Positions 52,768 through 60,479 of a stretch of DNA of 64,000 nt are shown piece by piece. The DNA comes from an uncultured Methanoregula sp. (GTDB lineage: Archaea; Halobacteriota; Methanomicrobia; Methanomicrobiales; Methanospirillaceae): assembly GCF_963662735.1 (NCBI RefSeq), contig NZ_OY759744.1, positions 1,468,153-1,532,152 of the forward strand, read 5' to 3'. Position 1 is the first letter of the stretch. The number at the start of each line of letters is the position of its first letter. The translations under genes were made by a program, and so were the position numbers. A model generated the notes under the pieces. The model was given only the letters and a program-made list of their open reading frames with translations. It was not told the origin of the DNA and ran no database searches.

Positions 52768-54194
52768 TTCCTTTTCCCGGTGCGATATCCGGCAGCCAAC
52801 ACTGCGATGGCAAGTGAGATGAGGATTATTGTCAGCGGAAGCGGGGAGCCCTGCGCAGTTGTTGTCACTGCTGTACTCGCTGAGGCCGGACTACTGGTTG
52901 TTGAGGATGAGACCATAACTGCCCAGACACTGAGGTGATTTGTTGTCGTTGTCAGGATCATACCGGCTGAATCTACCTGTGTGGGCAGGATGACCCATGC
53001 ATTCTGGGCGGCATCATAATAGGAGAGTTTTAACTTTGAGGTATCTCCTCCCGCAGCTGCGAGATCGTTTGCTGAGTATTTGACCTTGACCGTTGCATCC
53101 TTGCTGAGCAGACCGGAGAGTCCGGTGATCTCGAAACAGGTTGCTCCAAGTTTCGCACCTGTCGGAGCTGCCTGAAGTTTATCTTTTGAGTAAGCTTTCA
53201 GAGTAACTACCGCGTCACCAAGTACCGCACCCTGCGGGAACGAGACCGAGTACCTGCCATCCGGGGAAGTGAGAGTTCCGGCGCTTCCTGGTGTGAGCGT
53301 GATGTTGGCCTCTGTCGCCGGAGGGACATAAGCGGTCTTTATGGTAAATGTTGATGTCTTCTCATCGAGAACATTCCCATTATCGAGGAGGATATCTGAC
53401 CTGATAGTGTAGGTTCCCACTGGCAGGTTCTTCACATCAGGTTTGATAATATATTGGGCAGTATTTCCGGGAATTATAGAGTTCATGAGTCCCGCTTGTG
53501 CTGAACCCTTTGCAACGATGTTCCCGCTCGCGTCAGTGATTGTGACATTGTTAACGCTGTACCGGTAGTGGTAATTTCCCGTATTTTTGAGGGAAGTAGT
53601 GATCACAACCGGCTGCCCGACAGTCAAATCCCCGACATCAATAGTCGAGATGCTGCCGGTCACCGTGGGTTTTGTCCCTGATATTGTGATTAATACCGGT
53701 ATTACTATTCCCGTTGAAAATACAGCCTGTCCCCCATCTGCAGCCTGTCCCCCGTTTCCTGCCGGGGATAGAGTATGTGCGTAAATTATCGCATATCTCC
53801 CCCCAGCGCCTACATCTTTTGGGAGGGTGATGGTCGCAGTTACCTTTTGTGATTTGCCGGGTTCCAGATGGAAACTTGTCTTGTCAAGAGAGATATATTT
53901 CCGCGCCGAATAGGGGGAAGTATCACTCACCGGATCAATGGGAGCAAATTCAGTATCTGTATGCTGGCCAAATCCCATTACCTCAACTGCCAAATCAGTT
54001 GGATTTTCATTTGATCCAATGCCCAGGGTTATCGGGAAGGTGGCTGTGGTGCCAGGAGCGATACTTTCGACATATTTTGTTGCGGTCGTGCTGAGTGCTG
54101 ATGCAGGCACAAAACAGAGTTGTACGAATACTATCAGAACTGTCAGCAGAAAGATCCTATTTATCGTTTTCCGCCGTAAGAGTTGATTGTTCAT
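52764..54194 (-). CDS. Membrane-anchored surface protein resembling DUF916/WxL-interacting proteins
   Basis: A 476-residue exported protein: N-terminal signal helix (INRIFLLTVLIVFVQLCFVPASA), a tandem pair of beta-sandwich domains (about 35-150 and 165-270; TFPITLGIGSNENPTDLAV, SFHLEPGKSQKVTATITLP, then VTGSISTIDVGDLTVGQPVV and TSLKNTGNYHYRY), a third domain (about 300-430), a Ser/Thr linker and a C-terminal membrane helix with basic tail. The first two domains follow the pattern of DUF916-type proteins that bind WxL proteins in Gram-positive bacteria. The start at 54194 has GAGAGGT upstream; the frame is open to 54263. Co-translated with the gene downstream. Confidence 0.72.
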   Translation of the reverse strand: MNNQLLRRKTINRIFLLTVLIVFVQLCFVPASALSTTATKYVESIAPGTTATFPITLGIGSNENPTDLAVEVMGFGQHTDTEFAPIDPVSDTSPYSARKYISLDKTSFHLEPGKSQKVTATITLPKDVGAGGRYAIIYAHTLSPAGNGGQAADGGQAVFSTGIVIPVLITISGTKPTVTGSISTIDVGDLTVGQPVVITTSLKNTGNYHYRYSVNNVTITDASGNIVAKGSAQAGLMNSIIPGNTAQYIIKPDVKNLPVGTYTIRSDILLDNGNVLDEKTSTFTIKTAYVPPATEANITLTPGSAGTLTSPDGRYSVSFPQGAVLGDAVVTLKAYSKDKLQAAPTGAKLGATCFEITGLSGLLSKDATVKVKYSANDLAAAGGDTSKLKLSYYDAAQNAWVILPTQVDSAGMILTTTTNHLSVWAVMVSSSTTSSPASASTAVTTTAQGSPLPLTIILISLAIAVLAAGYRTGKRK

Positions 54195-54454
54195 CTGATA
54201 CCTCTCTATGTGTGTTTCATGATGCATGAAAATAAACCCGTGTATATTTCCCGCATCGATCACTTATATGACGTTATCTTGTCCGGCATGTTGCTGCTTC
54301 TTTGACATTATTGCAATAAATCGTGAGAATATTTTAATATTTTTAATAATTTCAAGCATTCAAACAATTGCCCTCAAATAATTTGGGAATACCTCCGGTA
54401 TCTACCCTAAAAAAGCCAGAAAAAAATTATTTTTTCTGTCTGAAGAGGATATAT
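54195..54454 (-). other. Gap between the WxL-like and DUF916-like genes
   Basis: 260 bp, AT-rich, with several TATA-like runs (TTTTAATATTTTTAATAATT near 54332-54351). It probably carries a second promoter so that the anchored proteins can be made separately from the abundant small one. No gene is seen. Confidence 0.4.
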
Positions 54455-55009
54455 CTAGGCTCCCGAGGCGTAATTAACGGTAATTCCCATGCTGTAACTG
54501 CTGGAAGCCTTATCCTTTGGAATAACGGTTTGGGAAAGTGAAAGGGAAACATTACCCTGGTCCATAGCTGTACCTCCGATAAAATTGGTACCCGGTGTTG
54601 TGGTTGTTAGGGTCGATGGTGTATCATGACTGAAGTAGTTGATACTCCCAATGTCTCCCGTGGAAGAGCCGGAAACCGTTGCAATATTCATTGCATTCGC
54701 AAGGGTATACCCTTCTCCGGATTGCATAAAGTTGTGAGTCCCGACAACATTTATGTGCCATGCATTTTCATTCGAATATACAACGATTTCGGGGAAACCG
54801 GAAGCACTATAATGGCTGGGAGATATCACATTACTGCCTACTGCAAATGATCCAAAATTAACTGAAGCATTATTCATTGAAACAGAGGCATTTACATCCT
54901 GGGTTCCCCCAGCACTGCCTCCTGTTGATGTGTCCGCCGTCACCGGTACGGCCATCGCGGCCAGCGCAATAATCAACACTCCAAACAGAACCAAAGATTT
55001 TGTTTTCAT
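54455..55009 (-). CDS. WxL-like small secreted surface protein
   Basis: A 184-residue exported protein with signal peptide LVLFGVLIIALAAMAVPVTA and a mature beta-rich domain of about 150 residues full of serine, threonine and asparagine. The central NAWHINVVGTHNFMQSGEG, then YTLANAMNIATVSG, and the last strands SSSYSMGITVNYASGA follow the layout of the WxL domain of Gram-positive cell-wall proteins (W-x-I/L-x-V, then a strand pair, closing with Y-x-x-x-I-x-V). There is no membrane anchor, so it would need the DUF916-like partner encoded downstream. Start ATG 55009 after GGAG; a longer frame begins at 55042. Confidence 0.65.
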   Translation of the reverse strand: MKTKSLVLFGVLIIALAAMAVPVTADTSTGGSAGGTQDVNASVSMNNASVNFGSFAVGSNVISPSHYSASGFPEIVVYSNENAWHINVVGTHNFMQSGEGYTLANAMNIATVSGSSTGDIGSINYFSHDTPSTLTTTTPGTNFIGGTAMDQGNVSLSLSQTVIPKDKASSSYSMGITVNYASGA

Positions 55010-55565
55010 CCTTTTGCACTCCATGATCTTTTGATCAATCATAAAATAATTTCATAATTATTAAATCCGGGTCTATGGTTCAATTTTTGAACCGAGCTTT
55101 TTTTCAGGAAAAACAGGCAGTTTTTCCTGCAATAAATGCAATATTTCGGAAAACCCGAATACTTTTTTCCGGCCATGAATCTGGTTTACCAGAAATTTTT
55201 AGAAAATTAGGAATTCATCTGGCTCTGATTAAAATAATATAATATAAATACTGACACAAAAAATCCAACAGCCCGGTAAATCCGGCCCGGAAACCCTATC
55301 AGGAATTCTGGAAATTCACACTTCATTATCCCCTTTTTTCCATGCGCGTTTGTCCGGGGGAGACCGGCAGTATTTCCTCACTTCGTACTCTCAGGACCTT
55401 CCCCTCCCGCACATAAGAAAATGGCTAGTCATGATGGTGCTGATAAAAACAAATCCGGAACGTTCCGGTGACCGTGCATACAAGATCGATGTTATAGGAA
55501 CACGATGAAATGTGCCCCTCAATGGAAACGGACACGCGGATACCAAAAAAACTCAGAAAAAAAGA
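55010..55565 (-). promoter_or_regulatory. Promoter region of the surface operon, with palindrome
   Basis: About 550 bp. GGTTCAA-TTT-TTGAACC at 55077-55093 is a perfect 7-bp inverted repeat lying just upstream of the TATA-like ATTTAATAATT (55057-55067, minus strand) of the WxL-like gene, a good operator candidate. The remainder is AT-rich. A 25-codon open frame on the plus strand from about 55432 (ending at 55509) has no recognisable product. Confidence 0.5.
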
Positions 55566-57398
55566 TCAGATATACCGGGCTTTCATCGAAAGCTTCCGGG
55601 GAGTATAGAGAGGACGGAACGGCTTGCCCTCGGTCTCCTTCTTCACTGCGGCGATGAGTGCCTCGGTCGTGAGCTCTTCCTTGTGCGGCTTGTTCGGCTG
55701 CGACTTCTTTCGTATTGTTACGGTCAGTTTTTTCGATGCAGCTTCTTCGTCGCCGACTACGATCACGTACGGGACCCAGTCCATGCCGGCTTCGCGGACT
55801 TTCTTGCCCACGCTCTCCTCGCGGTCATCCACATCGCACCGGATCTTTGCTGCATTGATTGCATCGCAGACTTCCGTTGCGAACGCCCCGTGGCGCTCGG
55901 CAACCGGGACTACCCGGACCTGTGTTGGCGAGAGCCACGTGGGAAGTGCCGGGACCGGCTGGGTGGAGATGTTCTCGAGGATGGCGCACATCACGCGCTC
56001 GACACTGCCCGTTGGCGAGCAGTGGAGGATCGGCGGGTGGACGGGCGTGCCGTCTTCCTTGTGGTACTTGATGTTGAACCGGGTCGAGGACTCGACATCG
56101 ATCTGGACGGTCGGGTTCTCGATCGGGCGGAGCTGGCCGTCGATGGCTGCAAGATCGATCTTCGCAACCCAGTAGTGGACCCGGTCGGAGAGGATCTCGA
56201 TGAGCATCGGGCAGTTGGATTCCTTCACGATCTTCTTGACCCATGCCTCGTGCTGGGCATAGAACTCTTTCGTGCACCGGAATGCGGCTACGAGTTTTGT
56301 CTCGAAGTCCCTGCCGGTCTGCCAGCCCATGGCCAGCTGCTCCTCGAAGCACTTCAGGGCCTGCGGCATATCGAGGCAGAGCGAGTGCATGTCGGGCATC
56401 GTGAAACACCGGAGGCGTTTCAAGCCGATAACCTCGCCTTTCTGCTCGTGGCGGAAGGAGTAGGTCGAGAGCTCGTACATCTTCATCGGGAGATTGTTGG
56501 GCGAGATGTGCATGTCCCGCATGATCGAGAACATGCCAAAGCAGGCGGCAAACCGGAGCATCATGTTCCGGTTGTTGGACTTGAAGCGGTACTGACGCTC
56601 CCCGAACTTGTCGGCATGCTCGAAGATCGCCTTGTCGCCAAGGTCGTACATGACCGGGGTCTCGACCGGCGTTCCTCCGTATTCGAGCACCATGCCGAGC
56701 ACGTAATCGCCAAGGAGGTCACGGACGATCTTGCCTTTGGGCATCCAGCGGAGGCAGCCAACGTCGCTAGCCGGCTCGTAATCCACGAGCTCTTTTGAGC
56801 GCATCAGGTCCACGTGGGCTGGTTCGCCGCCGACCGGGACCGCGACACCGAGTTCCTTTTTCACGAGGCAGCCGAACGGGGAGTCATCGAGGAACTCCTT
56901 GTAGTCGTGCTGTTTCCCGTCAGGAGTGAGCACGAACCAGTCGTGGGTGACCTCTTTCTTCTCCTTTTTGACGGTCCCTTCTCCCGGGATAATTGTCTTG
57001 GAGAGTTCCGAGAGCGGGTGGCCCTTGCACGAGAGCTTGAAGGACTTGTACCAGCCGAAGGGAGCACGCTTGACCGCGAATCCCTCTGCTTCAAGGCCAG
57101 CCCTGAGCGCGTTCAGGACCGTGACTGCGGTCTCGGGGGATGAGAGGTCGCTTGAGAGGTGGGCGTACGGGTAGATCACGATCTTCCGTACATTGACCTG
57201 CCCGGCAGTCTTGGTTATCTCCGCGATGCCCTGCAGGACAACGCCTTCAAGGTCTTCCTCGTCGATCGATTCCACGGCGCAGAAAACAGTAAGTGCCTCC
57301 TCTTCCCTGTCTGAAAGAACAGAGCACTCCTCCGCCATCTTCGTCTTCTTTTTTGCTTCGTATTCTATGTAATCTGAATGAATGAGAAGAAGTCGCAT
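55566..57398 (-). CDS. thrS: Threonyl-tRNA synthetase, archaeal type
   Basis: Charges tRNA-Thr. The 610-residue protein has the archaeal N-terminal editing domain resembling D-aminoacyl-tRNA deacylase ([14 protein letters not shown] start, with [12 protein letters not shown] near 75), which removes serine mischarged on tRNA-Thr, then the class II catalytic core ([14 protein letters not shown]; motif 2 [30 protein letters not shown]; motif 3 [14 protein letters not shown]) and an anticodon-binding domain ([33 protein letters not shown]). Complete. dcd lies 94 bp upstream in the same direction. Confidence 0.96.
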   Translation of the reverse strand: MRLLLIHSDYIEYEAKKKTKMAEECSVLSDREEEALTVFCAVESIDEEDLEGVVLQGIAEITKTAGQVNVRKIVIYPYAHLSSDLSSPETAVTVLNALRAGLEAEGFAVKRAPFGWYKSFKLSCKGHPLSELSKTIIPGEGTVKKEKKEVTHDWFVLTPDGKQHDYKEFLDDSPFGCLVKKELGVAVPVGGEPAHVDLMRSKELVDYEPASDVGCLRWMPKGKIVRDLLGDYVLGMVLEYGGTPVETPVMYDLGDKAIFEHADKFGERQYRFKSNNRNMMLRFAACFGMFSIMRDMHISPNNLPMKMYELSTYSFRHEQKGEVIGLKRLRCFTMPDMHSLCLDMPQALKCFEEQLAMGWQTGRDFETKLVAAFRCTKEFYAQHEAWVKKIVKESNCPMLIEILSDRVHYWVAKIDLAAIDGQLRPIENPTVQIDVESSTRFNIKYHKEDGTPVHPPILHCSPTGSVERVMCAILENISTQPVPALPTWLSPTQVRVVPVAERHGAFATEVCDAINAAKIRCDVDDREESVGKKVREAGMDWVPYVIVVGDEEAASKKLTVTIRKKSQPNKPHKEELTTEALIAAVKKETEGKPFRPLYTPRKLSMKARYI

Positions 57399-57492
57399 TA
57401 ATTCATCTCCGGATGGATCTGATCATTGATCATAAATGGGATTTCCCAGTATAAATAACGCGTAACCGGTGCACAACCCTTTTTCGTATGCC

Positions 57493-58053
57493 TTATTGCA
57501 GCGTCTTTTTGTTCCCGTGGTACCGCGAGAGGGTTGCCTGGCGCTGGTCGAGGTACTTGGCATCGCCTTTCCTGTCATAGGGAATCTCCGCCCGCTCGGT
57601 TGTATAGAATACGAGCTGCCCAATCGGCATCCCGGCATAGACTTTTACCGGCCGGGCATTCACGTTCGCCATCTCCAGCGTGATCGTGCCCCGGAACCCG
57701 GCATCGATCCAGCCACCGGTCTGGTGGAGGGTGACGCCGAGCCTCGCAATACTGGATTTTCCTTCAATGGTTGCAACAATATTGTCGGGGAGTCCGATGC
57801 ATTCCATTGTTTCGGCAAGGATGAACTGTCCCGGCTGGAGGACAAACGAATCGGCGTGGATTTCCTCCACGTCAGCCGTCACGGAGTCTTTCGCAAAGGG
57901 ATCGATGACCTCTTTTCCCGGTTTGTACCACACAAAGTGGTTCCCGAGCCGGATGTCCAGCGAATTGGGCTGGATGAGTTTCGGATCATAGGGATCGATC
58001 CTGATATGGCCCCGCCCGATGCGATCGAGAAGCTGCCAGTCAACGAGAATCAT
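57493..58053 (-). CDS. dcd: dCTP deaminase
   Basis: Converts dCTP to dUTP (or dUMP in bifunctional archaeal forms) for thymidylate synthesis. The 186-residue trimeric-fold enzyme shows [45 protein letters not shown] with the catalytic glutamate, and PIGQLVFY. The start at 58053 ([12 protein letters not shown]) matches the family; the frame extends six codons further. Divergent from the archaellin gene at 58216. Confidence 0.94.
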   Translation of the reverse strand: MILVDWQLLDRIGRGHIRIDPYDPKLIQPNSLDIRLGNHFVWYKPGKEVIDPFAKDSVTADVEEIHADSFVLQPGQFILAETMECIGLPDNIVATIEGKSSIARLGVTLHQTGGWIDAGFRGTITLEMANVNARPVKVYAGMPIGQLVFYTTERAEIPYDRKGDAKYLDQRQATLSRYHGNKKTLQ

Positions 58054-58215
58054 GGGGAATAATATGGACACTCATGTATCTTTAGCACTTCCGGTAATCC
58101 GCATCCTGCCGGATACCATATCCCCGTCCATATATTTCCTCCTGTGTTCAATTACAAACATATTAAAATCAGGAAAAAAAATTATTATTATCTATTCGTT
58201 CAGGCAGGTCCGTAC

Positions 58216-58797
58216 ATGCGAACCCGGAATATTATTGAAAATGCTTTTACCGGCCTTGAGGCCGCGATTGTGCTCATCGCGTTCATTGTCGTTGCTGCCG
58301 TCTTCTCGTACGTTGTTCTCGGCGCCGGCTTTTATACCACCCAGAAGAGCCAGGAAGTAGTCCACACCAGTGTCCAGTCGGCAGGCTCCAACCTGCAGAT
58401 CGTCGGGAATGTCTATGGGATCGGGACCTCGGGAGGTACCGTAACGATGGTGAACTTCAGCATCGGCCTTGCGGCTGGCGGAACTCCGATCGACTTTGAA
58501 AAAGTAGTCATGATTTACAGCAACTCTTCCCAGGTCGAGACCCTTACGCCGGTAACCGGGTGGCAGGGTACCGCGGTCACCCCTGGCAAATGGGCGATTT
58601 CCGGTGTCCAGAACCCGGTCGGGGCATCCAATAACCTGCTTGAGAGGGGGGAGCAGTTCGATATCTCTGCCTATCCTACCAATGGTATCATCAAGAACGA
58701 TGCGTTTACCCTTGAAGTCAAACCGGATATCGGCTCTTCCATGGCAATCAAGCGGACCGCACCTGCCTCTGTGAGCAATGTAAATATTCTCTATTGA
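58216..58797 (+). CDS. flaB: Archaellin (archaeal flagellin)
   Basis: A 193-residue filament subunit. The class III signal peptide is MRTRNIIENAFTG, cleaved by the FlaK peptidase before LEAAIVLIAFIVVAAVFSY, the hydrophobic N-terminal helix that packs the filament core. The rest is a beta-rich outer domain with sequons such as NFS and NSS for N-glycosylation by AglB. The start at 58216 is chosen because it gives the short charged signal typical of the family; an earlier in-frame start at 58144 would spoil it. AT-rich sequence with TATTAAAATC near 58160 acts as promoter. No other fla genes are in the window. Confidence 0.93.
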   Translation: MRTRNIIENAFTGLEAAIVLIAFIVVAAVFSYVVLGAGFYTTQKSQEVVHTSVQSAGSNLQIVGNVYGIGTSGGTVTMVNFSIGLAAGGTPIDFEKVVMIYSNSSQVETLTPVTGWQGTAVTPGKWAISGVQNPVGASNNLLERGEQFDISAYPTNGIIKNDAFTLEVKPDIGSSMAIKRTAPASVSNVNILY

Positions 58798-58910
58798 TTT
58801 TTTCTGTTTTTTGTAGTTTGGTCCCCTGGTGGGGTCGGCGAGTATCAGGGCAGTATTTATGAAAAACCACTGCTCCTTTTAATTATAAAAAAAAAGGCCG
58901 GCGCGATCCG

Positions 58911-59660
58911 CTATTCATCCTTCATTTTCTCATCGGGTGCTTCTCTTGGTATGTCCCTGTCCAGAAGTTCAGGGTCGATGTGCCACTCGCTCCTGCGCAG
59001 CAGCCCGTGCAGGGTGCTTGCCTCACGGATGGTCAGGTTGGCCCGCCCGAGGACCCGCCGGATCAGGATCATCGTATTCTCCCGCTTGAACTCCGGGTGA
59101 TGGATCTCGTCCAGGTACCGGTCGATATGCCGGAAGAGATGATTCATATCCCCCGGCGGGGCAAGCCGTATCTCCGGCAGCGGGAGGTTGGCGAGTTCAT
59201 AGCAGACAACACCCACCGCATGCGAGAGATTGAGGATCGGGTACTCATCGCTCGTGGGAATCGTGCAGATCATGTCGCTTCGCTTGACCTCGGCATTGTT
59301 CAGCCCCCAGTTCTCGCGGCCAAAGAGGATCGAGATGCGGCCGTCAACATCCTTGATCCGCTCCCGCAGCTCTTTCGGCGAATAGAACGGCATCCGCATC
59401 GCATGACAGACCGACTTGCTGACGGTGCCGGTTGTTGCGATGACAATGTTACTCCGGGCAAAAACATCTTCAATGGTGCAGGTTTCCGCCCCGTGGAGCA
59501 CATCATAAGCATGCGATGCCCGTGCATCCGCTTCATTGCCAAGCTTGCAGGGATTGATGAGTACAAGCCGGGTAAAGCCGAAGTTCTTCATTACCCGTGC
59601 GGCAAAACCGACGTTGCCCTCGTAGATGGGTTCAACAAGGACGATGTCAATCTCCGGCAT
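58911..59660 (-). CDS. trmJ: TrmJ-like tRNA 2'-O-methyltransferase
   Basis: A 249-residue SPOUT-class methyltransferase of the TrmH/TrmJ family, which in archaea methylates the 2'-OH of cytidine 32 in tRNA. Family motifs are VEPIYEGNVGFAARVMKNFG (motif 1), FGRENWGLNN (motif 2) and LNLSHAVGVVCYEL (motif 3), ending in a helical tail. Last gene of a run gatB - topoisomerase - GGGP synthase - trmJ on the minus strand, 8 bp after the GGGP synthase stop. Confidence 0.92.
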   Translation of the reverse strand: MPEIDIVLVEPIYEGNVGFAARVMKNFGFTRLVLINPCKLGNEADARASHAYDVLHGAETCTIEDVFARSNIVIATTGTVSKSVCHAMRMPFYSPKELRERIKDVDGRISILFGRENWGLNNAEVKRSDMICTIPTSDEYPILNLSHAVGVVCYELANLPLPEIRLAPPGDMNHLFRHIDRYLDEIHHPEFKRENTMILIRRVLGRANLTIREASTLHGLLRRSEWHIDPELLDRDIPREAPDEKMKDE

Positions 59661-59668
59661 AAAAAAAG

Positions 59669-60355
59669 TTACTGGACCGCGTCAACGGTCGCTTTCAGGA
59701 CGCCGGCACCCTGGTCATAAACGGCATTTCCAACAACGATCGTATCAGCATATTTTCCCATCTGTGCAGCCCTCTCTTTTGAGTTGATGCCGCCGCCATA
59801 ATAGAGGATCGACGAATCGACAGCCTCCGATGCGGCCCTGACGACTTCCGGGTCACCAAACATCCCGCTGTATTCGAGGTAGATAATCGGGAAATGGAAG
59901 TACCGGTCGGCAACTGTTGCATATGCGGCAACTTCTTCCGCCTTGAGATCGCAGACCGCCCGGGTTACTTTCCCCACGGAAGAGTTCGGGTTGAGAACAA
60001 TGTATGCCTCGGGAACGATAAACTCCCACGGAATTGCTCCCTTCTGCATCTGCACCCAGGCCCGGTGCTTGCCGACGATCCACTGGACATCGGTGGTATT
60101 CATGACGCTCGGGACAAAGACATAATTGATACCCTTTGTCAGTACCGCCTCCGGCCCGGCCGGTTCCATGACCAGCGGAAGGTCGTATGCCTTGACCTGT
60201 TTTAAAAGTGCAGCAAGATTTTCCTCTGTGACATTCAGCGTGCCGGAGAGCATGAGGGCGTCCGTCCCGCTCGCTGCAATCGCATCGATATCACCGGGTT
60301 TCAGCTGTTTGTCGGGATCGAGTTTGGTCACATGAACCCAGTCTTTCCACTTCAT
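59669..60355 (-). CDS. Geranylgeranylglyceryl-phosphate synthase
   Basis: Joins geranylgeranyl diphosphate to sn-glycerol-1-phosphate, the first committed step of archaeal membrane lipid synthesis. A 228-residue TIM barrel beginning MKWKDWVHVTKLDPDK, with ALMLSGTLNV, PLVMEPAG, YIVLNPNSSVG, FPIIYLEYSGMFG and ILYYGGGINSKE, where the glycine-rich loop holds the phosphate. Upstream in-frame ATG codons at 60364, 60388 and 60424 are alternatives, but the chosen start matches the family. Eight bp before trmJ. Confidence 0.93.
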   Translation of the reverse strand: MKWKDWVHVTKLDPDKQLKPGDIDAIAASGTDALMLSGTLNVTEENLAALLKQVKAYDLPLVMEPAGPEAVLTKGINYVFVPSVMNTTDVQWIVGKHRAWVQMQKGAIPWEFIVPEAYIVLNPNSSVGKVTRAVCDLKAEEVAAYATVADRYFHFPIIYLEYSGMFGDPEVVRAASEAVDSSILYYGGGINSKERAAQMGKYADTIVVGNAVYDQGAGVLKATVDAVQ

Positions 60356-60479
60356 CGTGATCATATCATATTGGCATTCCATCCCCATAAACCGGTAACC
60401 TTGTTCCGGGTCTGCCTTACCCATTAATGATCCAAATCTCCGATACGGTAAACTGGGTCAATAAAAAAGGTGTGCTGGG

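Noticed and set aside
55512-56798. 428-codon open frame antisense to thrS
   Set aside because: Shadow of the ThrRS gene; low-complexity D/R/L composition.
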